The notes under the pieces were generated by a model. It ran no database searches. It saw only the letters and a program-made list of their open reading frames with translations, and was not told the origin of the DNA. Below, piece by piece: positions 51,301 to 61,339 of a DNA stretch of 64,000 bases; the first letter of the stretch is position 1, and every line of letters begins with the position of its first letter. The position numbers were made by a program, and so were the translations under genes. This stretch comes from Xiphophorus maculatus (lineage: Eukaryota; Chordata; Actinopteri; Cyprinodontiformes; Poeciliidae): NCBI RefSeq assembly GCF_002775205.1, contig NC_036451.1:23920351-23984350 (forward strand), given 5' to 3'.

Positions 51301-54300
51301 CAAGTTAACAGACAAAACCTTACTTAGTAGACAGAATCATGAAGACCAAGATCGTGGAGAAAGTTCAACAGAACATTTCACCAACTCAAATTTAAGACTT
51401 TTTAAAACCATTCTGAGTTACCTATATCATGACAGAAATGTACAAAAGAAAATCTCTTATGTTATACATAGTAATGCCAAACATTTTTAGCATCATACGG
51501 GTTGGCAACAGAAGTGAGCCGGTGGCGAAGACAAACATCGTCCAGCCACTGGGCGATAATTGTTGTCTGAGTCCCAAGGTGAGAAGAAGTAAGAGTAGAG
51601 GAAACAAAGAAAGAGAGAGAGAATTACAAGAAAACACCCTAGAAGTCTGCTTCTGCACCTGCAGAAAGCGAGAGAAAAAAGACCACAGAGAAAAACCTAT
51701 TCAGGTACAACATCACTGAAAAGCACACATTACAAGTCAATACAAGATAGTGGCAACTGCAGCCCCAACATAGAGTTTATCTGAAATCACCTGAATCACA
51801 GTGAACATGAACTGAGTCAGTTTGACCAGGGTGAAAGGAATTTCTAACAGTTCTTGTAAAGGATGAACTGACGGTGGGGTAGAGGTTCACCTTCAAGAAG
51901 AACCGTGATGCTAAACGTGCAGACAGACTTGTAATGGTCTAGATCAAATCCTTATATCTCAAAATGGCCTAGTCTAAGTCCAGACCCGAATCTAAATATG
52001 TGGCGGTTTGAAAAGAAAATGTAAAAATTTAACTTAAATTTAAGAACATTTTGAAAATGATGCATCATTCCCTTCCACTTCACCGTAGAGCTCTACTTTG
52101 TGTTTGTCCTATTAGGTAAAATGCCAATGAAAACACAGTTGGCATGGATTTTACCTTTTCTTGATCGGCCGGGCGACCCAGGCCAGACAGGTAGATGGTG
52201 GCCAACAACAGAGATGCTCTGTGATTCCCAAAGCAGGAGGACGCCTGCAGCAGAACCATCGATTCGGACAGGATTTTTATCTGCTTCCCTTCCACAAGGA
52301 AGACGGCGCCAACCGTTAGCTCGAACAAAACGCTTCCGAGGCGCCTCACACCCAAACGTTCTGCCGGAACAGATCAACGCCGTGAGCGGCTGGATAAAAA
52401 GGTGTGCGTTTTCTTTACTTGGCATGCAAATCTCTGTCACCTCTCTGGATAATCTCCTCCACTCCTTGCAGGAAACGAAACAGTGTGGCGTGTTTCTGCT
52501 GCCTTTCCACGCTCCACATCTGCGTGCACACTGCCTCTCTGCTGTCAAACTGACCCCGGCGTCTCAGAGGGTTGTTAGAGCAGACAGCTGAAATAAAGGG
52601 GGGGAGAAGAAGACATTCCCTGGAGTGTTCGCGCCTTTAAAATCAGACTCACGCGAGGTGTTTCTCTGTAGATTGGCTGCAACGTCACGTTTTTAGGACA
52701 TGTCAAAATAGTGTCTCACCTTCGTCGGTCGGGGACAGAAGGCGACTCTCGGCCACTTGGTGCAGAAAAGCTTTTGCCAACGTTCTCATTTCCTGACACG
52801 CCACCTGAGCCCTGTCCAGCTCCTGCGCTGTCGACATGGGGTGAAGCTGATTTCTTATCTGGAACATGAAAAGCAGTGGAAGTTAAGACAGGAACGGACA
52901 GTCGAGGAATGGAACAAACACCCGTTTGTGATTTGCGGAGTGGAAAATGTCACCTCGTCGGTTCCAAGACGATAATACTTGAAAGGCCCAAAGTAGCCGG
53001 CGAAGCCTGGCATGTATCTGCCTCCTCCAATCACAAAGTATCCGTCTGTGTCGTCGAAGTGGATACTGTTCCTAAATCTGAACGATTTTTAAAAGCATTT
53101 AAAGCTGTGCGTCCAAACTAAATAATGAGATACCAAACAGAATTTTCCCTCAGTGCCTTGCTAACGAAATCACACCCTCACCTTTCTGAAACAATGGGCA
53201 AACTCATTTTTTGCCAAAAGTTTTTTTTTTTTTTTTTTTTTACGTCAAGTAGAGGCAAGTAAACACTAGGATGATACAGTTTTCGAGTCCTTCCCATATC
53301 GGCTCAGCAGGGCCAAAAGGCCGGAGTCCACCCTGACGACTCTGATGGCTCAAATTAGCATCCCTTTTCAATTGTAAATGTGGTCGTTGACCGTCGGGCC
53401 AGAAGGTGGGAATGTGAATAGTCCATGTTGGGGGTGGGTATCTATGATACCTGCAGGAGATCAGGTCTCCTGTAGGTAGTGCTCTTCAGTTTAGTTTTGA
53501 AGCATACATGAAGTGTTTTTGGAGAGATGTGACCTTTTGCAGCTGATCCATGATGTTGTGCTGCATTATCCAGGTCATTTTGCCAAATGTACATAGAGTT
53601 TGCAAAACATACAATCTGTTTCAAGAAATGTGCAAAGGTTTTTCTAAAAGAAATTAGTAATGTTTCTCTTTGAAATAAAGCTATGTTATAGCTAGGTTAT
53701 AATGATTTCATTGTGCTTGGGTGCGCCAGTAATGGCCTTATTTACGGAACAAAAGCGCCTGTTGAAAACAGCTAATACATTGGAACCTCAAACATTGTCC
53801 TGAGCCGTATGCAACGAAATTTCGTTCTTTATACACCCTGTGCATTGAAAATGACAACAAAGTCAGTCTAAGTCGAAGTCTAAGTCTATTGTGCAACTGT
53901 GAGATGCGTTGAGGCCATTACCAGGGTACTGATAAGGTAATGGCCCTATTTACAGAACAAAAGCACCTGCTAGAGAAAATCCTTCAGGCCAGTTGGACTA
54001 TCGAAGCCGATATAGGTATACGTCAAAGTGGACTAACTCTAGCCATTCTAGTGTAAAAGGGACAACATTTTTGTGGTTTTGTTTTGTTTTTTTGGGTAAA
54101 TCACTTGTGACAAATAATAACTTAGGCCGATATGAAGGTGAGGATATTTATGTTACCTACTGGAATTTTGTGTGACAGAGTAAAATGCTGAAGTGGAAGA
54201 TTTTCTTTTTTTGATTCTTTTTTTTTTTTTAGAAAGACAAATCTGAAAAGTGTGGCATTAATGTACTTTAAAAGCCTCCCGAGTCAGTCCTTAGGTGCAG

Positions 54301-57300
54301 TGTTGGTTTTCCACCAGACATCGCTCTTTGAATTTTGTTCAATAAGCTCAATTTTGGCTTAACCTGGGCAAAGTAAAATACGTCATGTTGCTTTATTTTA
54401 ACAACATGACGTTAGCGTGTGATTTTACGAATTTAGTGGTTGAGGAAGGCCTTGGGGCTTGGTTAGGGATGTCGGATTAAAGGGGGATGGACCCCTTTAA
54501 TGCTAGGCACATTTTTCAGGAATGATTTGAGATTTTTTTCAAACCATAAGACATTTCATCTTCTTCACAATTATGTACCACACTGTGTTTGCGACAACAT
54601 GACAAAGCTTAAGGGCAAAATTTGTGTTTTTTCCCCGTTGATTTACATAAACAAACTGGTTTTACTTACACGTATTCAAATCTGTGGCTCTTAGCGTCCC
54701 ATGTTACGTTCAGCAGCACCTGAGAGTCCAACACAACAAGGTAAAAGCTCAGCATGAAAGCAAAAAAATAAAAAATAACTACTGAACTGTGGACAACTTC
54801 AAATTGAAAACACAGACTACAATTGCCTTGAATCTCCCAGTTGGAAAGAAACCATTGTTCAAGATCTTACAGCAGGAAACAAAGAGCCCGACCAGCAGAC
54901 ACGGCTCAGGAGGAAACGGATGATTGTGCTCGCTCAATTTCAGCTTCAATTCCTCCTCTGCCCACCCAAAACCGCATGTTGGTGCTTTTTTTTTTTACCT
55001 TGGAGTCCAGTATGTAACAGTCCAATCTAATCCATTTCCACAGGGGCAACATTAAGTGGGTTCGAAATGCCTCATCTTCCCCGGTTGTCAGGCGGGCCTG
55101 AATTATGATGTCTCCTGCACAGAAGATATGACAGTCATATATTTCGCCAGAGGAAATCCAAAGCTCTTTATTAATACATAACGCAGTCTGTTCCTGAGCC
55201 GCACGAAAACACACATCATCGCTCGCGCTCGTCTCCCGGCAGCCCGGGCCCCAGATCCTCCACGGCAGGATGTGTCCACACAAGCTGCTGTGACCCACCT
55301 GTTTCTGAGAGCTGCATCAGCACCGAGTCAAAGAGATGTTCCTTATCCACATGATGGATGATCCCGCAGTGCTTCTTCTGACACCACTTCAGCAGGTAGA
55401 TCCACACAGAGAAAGCGGTGCTGGCAAAAACAAACAACAAGGCATGATTGGACAAATCATTTCTTCCACCCAGTCAGGCGTGAGGGTTGAATTTAAAAAA
55501 ACTCTCTGCTTGTCTGCTAAAGAAAAAAAAAACGCCTGACCTTGCTTTCTTTCACTGACCGTAAATAAAAAGCTTATATGCTTGGGTGAAGAGGCTTGGC
55601 GGAGCTCATGAAGTCATTTAGAAAGATGGCGAATTACAAGCGAAAGCTGCGAGGGCTTTTTGACAGGAGCTGAAAGAGAAACAGCCACTGACCTGTGGCA
55701 GTCAACCTGCTGCTCTCAACACACACCGCTGCGTCAGACACACACCTGAAGCGAGCGTCTTTATGGTGTTTAACGTGTAAAAGAGAAAAAACGGCTCGCT
55801 TTTTTTTTTTTTCTTTTTTAAAGCATTTGGCACAATATGTGCAGACGCAGCACGGGGTGCCGAGGGGAGGTTCTGTCGCCTGCTGTGTGGGTGAACCTTG
55901 AGCAGAACAAAAGAATGAGGTAAATTAGGAGCCGCCGAGCGAAGCCCACCTGGGCTCGGTTACGGCGTGAAGACGGACTCTCTCCAGGGCGCCGCTGATG
56001 AAAGGCCGGAACCGGCGGACCACCCCGAAGCGCTCTCCGGTGCTGGCCAGGGGGAACTTCAGCAGATCTACCACATCTGTGCAGAAACAGCATTTTAAAG
56101 GCACAGTTAGGAACACACGGTCCAACGCAAACATCATTTGTTCCATTGCAAATTTTCTTCTACTTTTTTCTTTCTTTGTCACACTTAAATGTTTCAAAAC
56201 ATTTTTATACTACATGCAGAATAAATAGATTAGATTATTTATTGAAGGAAAAACTATCCAAACGAACCTCACCCTAATTGAAAATGCCTACTTTGCTAAA
56301 TCTTGCCATTTCCTAGTCCGTTTTCACTTGGCTTACCAGCCTAACTGCTGCTAGGCCTGTAAAATCATTTAAATAAAGCCTGTTGACAACATGAAGTGGG
56401 TTAAAAGCCCTCAAAATGCTGCTTCATGCTCAGATCTAAAAACGTCCAGTGTAGACATCTGAGTGGATTATTTGGCTTGTTGTTAGGTAAAGATAATGGT
56501 AATTTTAATTCTTATAGCACATTTTCAGCAACAAGGCAATACAAAGTGCTTTATAGGAATTAAAAGGAAATACAAACAAAATAACAAACCAAAGAGCAAA
56601 TCAAGAAAAAGAATCTAATGTTGGTCTGAAGTATGTACGCTAGGCGCTCCTGTTCAGGGTTGCTAAGTATCCTCTGGTCTAATTCCAATTTCTGGGTTGG
56701 AAGAACAGGAGTCGAAAATGTTGTTGCTAAGGGAGTTTTTCTGGATTCTAAGTTTGTTCTAATCCCTGTTCTGGGTCGATGGATAAGTAAGTGCTCTCTG
56801 GACTTTCTAAGTATGCTCAAAATTTGCAAAAGTAATGAGTACTCTTCAGTTTCTAAGTAATAATAAAAACTGTTGACATCTCCTGTGAACGTCAGTAGCT
56901 TCACTGTAAAACATTGCTGCTCAGAACAATGTCGACATCCTCAGTACTTGCTTTCCCCATCGTACCGGTAATGTATTAAGAGAAAACGACAGAGTGATTG
57001 AGGGTGTACACCACCTGTCTCATGTGGGCACTGATGGATCTTGTCGTTGGATGTCAGCCACTCGAGTTGAGCGGACCACGACGGGCACCCAGGGGCCGAC
57101 CCCGGCCACAGCGAGAGCCGCACGACCCGCTGCACTTTATGAATTCCCGCCACGGAGCCAATTTCACCGCCTCCTTTCAAATCATCCAGCCAAGCTTGAA
57201 GTGTCACGTTCTGGGCGTCTGCCGCGCTCCCGTGGACATGGCGGCGGCGATGGGACACGGACGGAGGCAATCTGAGCAACACCCGCCGGACCCGGAGCGT

Positions 57301-60300
57301 TTGAGGTGTGCCGCTGATCCATTTCCTCCTGAAGACCACCAGATCCGTCTTCCTTAATGTTGACAGCACGACTTCCACCGCGAGCCGACACGGCCTGGAG
57401 CACCGATACCGCACACGGACCACTGAGCCATCTGCCACTTTGTCAGGGACCGAGTCGAACCCTATGAAACTGTCAGGTGCGGCGTCATCCCCGCGGGTCG
57501 AAACGCCTCGTAGCACAGACGCTGCCTGGGTGAAGTGAGGGGGGGGGGGATTAAATCAGTGTTATACAGAGAAAACAAAATGTTGTTTTTAAGTTATTCC
57601 ACTTTAAGAAAGAAGACAAACTACACACTGGACCATCTGTTGCTGTATTCTGAGTCAGAATGACAAATTTGACTAGATCTGGGGCCATTTCCAGACTTCT
57701 CTCCATCTAACGATTATTTTAGCAAACGATTATTCTGACAATCGATTAATTGGATTAAAATATGGCCATATTCCTCCTCATTTAACCACTGAAGTCTTTT
57801 TTTTATACAATATAAGAAGATAAACATTTTATTGCCTAAAATGCATTAACAACTTTTGTTTTTTTTTTAGTTTGCGCATCATCATTTGTACCAAAGGAGG
57901 CATCTGGAGCGAAAAAAATACTTTCTCCATCAAGATGTGAAAAGATCAAGTCTTTCTGCTTGACTTGACATCCACACAGTTACCTGTTGATTTTTGAGTT
58001 GACCGATTAATACTTGGACAGCTAAAGGTGCTTAATAGGAAATCTTTTTATTTAGTTTTTTTTTTTTATCTTTGTTGATTCTCAAGGAAGTATCATTTAC
58101 ATGACCTCAGGCCTCTACATCACAAAACTAACTTCAATGTTTGAAATAAGGTGGAGAAGTAGACCATTACGTTATAACAGTCAAAACAAAAATGCAACTT
58201 CACTTCCCTGACAAAGACTATAAAGCAAGGAGTGAAAGAGAGAGTGAAAGAAAAATTAAAAAGAGAAAAAATTAAGTTAGAAATGTAAAAAGCAAACCAC
58301 AAAAAGAAAGAATACACCAACGAAAAACATAGTACTAAATAATTATGAAGTATGTCTATCATAGGAGAGTGGATTATCGAGGAGATTTCATCAAGTTTGG
58401 TCTCTAGAAATGAAATCAGATCTTTTAAGTTTCACATAGCCACTGACAGAATTGTTCAGTCTTGTGATTGAGAGAGGCTGATATTTTTTCCATTTTATAT
58501 ATCTTAAATGTTATGTCGATCCAGTCGTCTAAAGTTGGTTTGTCTTGTGATAACCATTTTCTAGTAATGTCTTTCTTACTTGCTATTAAAAAAAATAGTC
58601 ATCTGAAGCTTTTTGAAGCCTCTTGAGGAATTATGCCAAAATACCTAAGTTTGATCTCCAAAGGAATGTTCTGCTGGAAAATGTCTTGCAAGGCACTATT
58701 TATCTCTTTCCAGTAATCTTTTAGGATTGGGCAGTCCTAGAAGACACGATAATGGTTTGCGTTTTGATTTCTATTTTTTCTCCAACATGTAGGAGGATTC
58801 CCATCGTAGTGGCGTTTCTGAGCAGGTGTGATAAAAGAATCTTACCAGATTATTCCAGGAAATCTGTTTAAAACAGAATTTGAGCCAAGCGAAGTTATGC
58901 CAGTTATGCTTTTGTCTCGTATGCAAAATTTGTATTTTGCAATGTTGTGGCTTAATTACTGCCAACTACTGTATATTGTTCTCTCAGAAAACGGCCCTTC
59001 TTTGAGTCTGTATACGCCCTAAACAATCAATTACAAAATTAGTTTATTATCATGTCAATTATCGATTAATCACGATTAATCCAATTAATTGATTCAACCC
59101 TAGACATATCCTTCAACTTTAAAGATTGATCTATTTTGCTACAACTGTCCTTGCTTGCTCTAGCTCTCCACAAACAAAATAAAGCACAAGAACTCTATGA
59201 AGACTTTTAACTACAACTTCTAACTTTGTATCATGTCACAGTTTATATCAGTTTAAGTCTGTTATGGAATCGTGTTGAATATATGCATCAATTGGGTCTT
59301 GGTAAGCGTCTGCAACAAAAAACCTTCAAATAAATTCAAAATTTACTGCAGCATGTAGAGAAGAGTTTGTTTTTAGCAACACAAGTTGCATAAATCACCA
59401 TTAACAGCTAAATATTAATGACTATTTTCTGTGATACATAAATATAGCAAATTGAATTTTTGCGGCTCTCTGAAGAACCGAAGCAAAGAGCGGCATCTTG
59501 TGTTGACCAGGTCTCCATGGCAACCATTTGTTATAATCTTCATCACTCTTGATTAAGGATTTTTTTAAAGCTGCTTTAGCCTGTCCTTCCCAACATAAAC
59601 ATATTTCTCTCTCTTCTAAAGGCTCAGGAAACATTATTAAAGGTCATGGCATCGTGAACTCACCAGGAGACTTTGGAAATCTCCACCAGAAAACTCAAAA
59701 TAGGTCATTATTAGGTCTTTTTTTTAAAACAAATATTCAAAAAATATGGCCAAATCAACAGAAATCATTAACCAGTCACAAAACCAATCTTTCATCAGAC
59801 ATGCATGCCTTCTCTGGGTATTCCAGCTCCCTCCTGCAGGAGGAAGGATTTGATTTCTTCACCAAATATATGTGTTCAAAGAGCATTGTATTTTCATACA
59901 GATGTAATAAAAGATGCATCTATTTTAGGGCTTTTGATTCATCTTTACCTAGGATGAAAACAGACTTTGAGCAAAAATTGGACAAATTTATCCTGCAAAC
60001 TAAGTTGATCAGATATCGACCAGTCATCACCTTGATAAAATAATGGCCTAAGTTATTTTTTAGCCAAAATTGACTTTGGCAAGAAAACCACCACCTCTTT
60101 ATTTCCAAAATATGTTTTAGGCACAAAAAAATAAGTCACTTTTGACAAAAAATGACTTTGGCCATTATTTTAGGAAGGTAGTGACATTCAGCTGGGCTCT
60201 GACAGCAACTTCCTGTAGTGTAAAATAACACTGTGGACGGAGTGACAGTAAACCAACACATAATGAGGTCAAAACATATTAAAAGTTACGTTAAAAAAAT

Positions 60301-60615
60301 CTTTTTTAAAGTCACAGAAAACATTTAGATTTAGGAATACCGACAGATTTAGGTGACTGTAAGGTGAGCTTATTATTCTTTAGTCACTTTCACATGTGTG
60401 TTTACTCACGACTGAATGTAATATTATTAAAATGAACAGTTCTGTTAAAGACGCTTTAAAGAACATAACATGTTTGTGAAGAAACTGATCAAACCTAATT
60501 ATAGTTTCATATTCAACAGCTTAACGTCAGGGAGGTAAAGTGAGACAAAGAAGCTTACCAATAGGAAACAAGCAGTGAAAGCAAATCCAGGAACGCTGGT
60601 GTGAAACCAAGTCAT
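39312..60615 (-). CDS. sel1l3: Protein sel-1 homolog 3 (24 coding exons)
   Basis: Membrane protein of the Sel1-repeat family; molecular role poorly known. Exons: 60615-60559, 57525-57015, 56076-55950, 55420-55299, 55114-54999, 54719-54670, 53071-52954, 52858-52720, 52587-52441, 52360-52155, 51044-50865, 47540-47418, 47231-47091, 46954-46892, 46803-46627, 46523-46396, 44560-44477, 44364-44283, 44018-43943, 43840-43719, 43531-43410, 42482-42368, 39769-39706, 39550-39312. All phases agree: 1102 aa (human 1132). Signal peptide MTWFHTSVPGFAFTACFLL is exon 1. A LamG-like region lies at about 230-367 (GYFVIGGGRYMPGFAGYFGP). Sel1 repeats span about 465-965 (ALNGLGWYHG, GMFNLGIYHL, GMFNLAVLAQKG). A membrane segment lies at about 1003-1022, and exon 24 has a second hydrophobic stretch at 1071-1092. 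Exon 19's acceptor is weak, and exon 13's donor GTCGTG is unusual. Confidence 0.94.
39823..40651. mobile_element. Palindromic MITE, copy 3, interrupted twice
   Basis: It starts CACTGCAAAAACACTAAAGC, is broken by unrelated sequence at about 39880-40163, resumes at GCACCTGAAATAAGACAAAA, is broken again at about 40391-40555 by a second fold-back element, and ends near TTTTGTGTTTTTGCGATG. It lies in sel1l3 intron 22. Confidence 0.7.
40391..40555. mobile_element. Small fold-back element nested in palindromic MITE
   Basis: About 165 bp starting GCACTGAAAAAAACAACTGG. It contains perfect inverted arms: GTTAATTTGCTACAAGTAAT (40430-40449) and its exact complement at 40534-40553; the pairing extends one further base pair outward. 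It interrupts the right half of the larger MITE. Confidence 0.75.
40687..41250. mobile_element. Fragment of CAAAAGTATTCA-family repeat in sel1l3 intron 22
   Basis: Starts GACTTTCAAAAGAATTCAGA. Contains TGTGATGGACCAATGCAAAG and CTCAGACGGATTGGATGGAG, modules of the same family as 6073-7235 and 44680-45500. No transposase frame. Confidence 0.55.
41350..41600. mobile_element. hAT-type non-autonomous transposon
   Basis: A 251-bp element with perfect 15-bp terminal inverted repeats: CAGTGGTCCCCAACC (41350-41364) and GGTTGGGGACCGCTG (41586-41600), the second reading CAGCGGTCCCCAACC in complement, one mismatch. The 8-bp flanks GTTTATGC and GTTTACCT agree at five positions, a decayed 8-bp target duplication. 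CAG-type ends with 8-bp duplications are typical of hAT elements. The body is GC-richer than the surroundings. Confidence 0.8.
41755..41845 (+). repeat. Degenerate GCTA-type tandem repeat
   Basis: A run of imperfect AGCTAGCT/GGCTAGCTA units with interruptions, in sel1l3 intron 22. Confidence 0.8.
42590..43310. repeat. Degenerate AT-rich repeat region in sel1l3 intron 21
   Basis: About 700 bp of loosely repeated blocks resembling GAAATTTTGAAAATTT and CAAAAGTCAAA/TTTCTGA, with frequent poly-A and poly-T tracts. No unit of constant length could be set by eye. It lies between sel1l3 exons 22 and 21. Confidence 0.65.
44680..45500. mobile_element. DNA-transposon-type repeat in sel1l3 intron 16
   Basis: Contains CTTTCACTGCAATCACAACA, AGCAATTCTTCTGGGGGTAA and CCACCACCATGCTTCATTGT, which parallel modules of the elastase intron 2 repeat. 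No intact open frame. Ends are approximate. Confidence 0.55.
45900..46125 (+). mobile_element. L2-like LINE 3' tail
   Basis: Ends AAATGTGCTATACAAATAAA, the complement of the 28930 tail. Upstream lies AAAACCCACCTGTTTAGGAT, equivalent to the SxLKTHLFR end of the ORF. Opposite orientation to the 28.9 kb copy. In sel1l3 intron 16. Confidence 0.75.
47850..48265 (+). mobile_element. L2-like LINE 3' fragment in sel1l3 intron 11
   Basis: The + strand encodes HGDAALTFYAPQIWNKTLSS and FKSGLKTHLFRVAFD, the end of the LINE ORF, followed by a decayed 3' tail (CAAGCACTTTGAACTCCCGT, GAAACGCGCTACCCAATCAA). A few residues between NK and LSS are deleted relative to the 20.8 kb copy. Confidence 0.8.
48270..50860. 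other. Remainder of sel1l3 intron 11
   Basis: Intronic sequence without recognisable exons. It holds a perfect palindrome at 49949-49976 and an AT-rich repeat with TCGATTATTG-type motifs at about 50420-50520. Confidence 0.5.
49949..49976. repeat. Perfect 12-bp inverted repeat
   Basis: GAAACAAATGGC (49949-49960) and GCCATTTGTTTC (49965-49976) are exact reverse complements around the 4-nt loop AATC. Confidence 0.9.
51125..52110. mobile_element. DNA-transposon-type repeat in sel1l3 intron 10
   Basis: The left part has GGGATTTACTTCAGCAGAGT and TTTTGCAAAATATTTAGCTC. The right part has GGTAGAGGTTCACCTTCAAG and TGGCCTAGTCTAAGTCCAGA. The latter in frame reads WPSLSPDPN, close to the WPSQSPDLNP motif of Tc1-type transposases, so it may be Tc1/mariner-derived. 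Frames are broken. Confidence 0.55.
53730..53971 (+). repeat. Imperfect 34-bp direct repeat flanking a retrotransposon-like tail
   Basis: The 34-nt segments at 53730-53763 and 53938-53971 agree at 30 positions (shared core TTTAC.GAACAAAAGC.CCTG). Between them are CAACGAAATTTCGTTC and a tail of AAGTC-type units at 53866-53888. In sel1l3 intron 6. Confidence 0.7.
54180..54300. mobile_element. Fragment of CAAAAGTATTCA-family repeat
   Basis: Contains CTGAAAAGTGTGGCATTAAT and a poly-T tract, as in the 15.9 kb copy. In sel1l3 intron 6. Confidence 0.4.
56495..56565 (-). mobile_element. L2-like LINE 3' tail only
   Basis: TTATAGCACATTTTCAGCAA followed by CAAGGCAATACAAAGTGCTT matches the tail of the 28.9 kb copy. 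In sel1l3 intron 2. Confidence 0.65.
57700..59110 (-). mobile_element. L1-type LINE ORF2 3' remnant in sel1l3 intron 1, with AT-rich flanks
   Basis: On the minus strand, 58990-58060 holds broken frames reading WNNLVRFFYHTCSETPLRW, DCPILKDYWKEINSALQ and SKKDITRKWL, the C-terminal part of an L1/Tx1-type ORF2. Stops and frameshifts make it a pseudogene. The flanks at about 57708-57780 and 59030-59108 both carry ATCGATTAAT-type motifs, so the LINE may sit inside an older AT-rich element. Confidence 0.65.
59120..60550. other. Remainder of sel1l3 intron 1
   Basis: AT-rich intronic sequence. A 164-codon open frame at 59549-60043 (+) resembles no known protein and has no splice or promoter support; it is treated as chance. 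Confidence 0.45.
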
Positions 60616-61187
60616 TGTGAAAGGGGGTTAGAGCAAAGTGGGACATGAAAATAAATATTTAAACTTTCGGTTCATTGTTTCTCTAATAAGCAAACGTAGC
60701 TTCCTCTGGCTATCCGACACCTGCCGGTTGCGTCTCGGACAAACAGCAGTTGCGCGAGCACACGCCCCGCAGAATGCAGCACTACCTGATATTCTGGTGT
60801 GGCAGGTTCAAGGTTCAGTGTGAATCACCTCTAAAGAGAAAGTGCCGTGCTGGAAAGGGCTTGTCCGTGCAGCGCCGCCGCGAAGCTTCACATTGACATC
60901 ATGTGTTATTCTAGAAGGGATTTGATCCGTAGGACTGCTGCATCAAAGAGTCGGAGTTAATTTAAAGTGCTCGAGCCAAGGCTTCAACATCAGCCCACGC
61001 TCTCTTTGGCCTACGCCCACACAAGACTTTGAAGCGATCTGATGTGAAAAGCAACCTGATATCACAGCCAAAATTAATTACCCATGGGCTATTGACTTTA
61101 TGTGTTTCAAAGAGAATGAAACATTGGTAATGATGCGGATGGGTTGTTTGAGTGACCACACAGAAACATGAGCCCGACCTTCTTGTC
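60616..61187. promoter_or_regulatory. Divergent promoter region between sel1l3 and psmb11
   Basis: The two start codons are 724 bp apart and point away from each other. A moderately GC-rich stretch at about 60700-60890 may serve sel1l3; no TATA box was found for it. Two ACGC cores (60997-61000 and 61013-61016) lie 170-190 bp before the psmb11 TATA box. ACGC is the core bound by FOXN1, a known direct activator of mammalian Psmb11; with such a short motif this is only suggestive. Confidence 0.5.
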
Positions 61188-61195
61188 TATATAAA
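61188..61195 (+). promoter_or_regulatory. TATA box of psmb11
   Basis: TATATAAA, about 150 bp upstream of the chosen start codon, predicts transcription from near 61220. An in-frame ATG at 61259 would then lie inside the transcript but is not favoured as the start. Confidence 0.65.
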
Positions 61196-61339
61196 CGATG
61201 ATTACTGCGAGCATCGCCGCGGGCTTCAGATGTACAGTCTCTATTAGACGGCTGACATTTGACTGAGGGCTTCAAAGGCCTAGCAAGTTATTTTAGAAGA
61301 GCATTTTCAAGGCATTCAAAACTTTGCAAGTTTTATTCA

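Noticed and set aside
56941-57014. Extension of sel1l3 exon 2 to the stop at 56941
   Set aside because: Similarity ends at the donor ACAG/GTGGTG at 57015, and exon 3 continues the protein in matching phase.
59549-60043. 164-codon + strand ORF in sel1l3 intron 1
   Set aside because: AT-rich, no recognisable domain, no promoter or splice context.
61259-61339. In-frame N-terminal extension of psmb11 (27 codons from an upstream ATG)
   Set aside because: The second ATG (61340) begins MALQDLC, matching the human PSMB11 start; the extension is basic and resembles nothing in the family.
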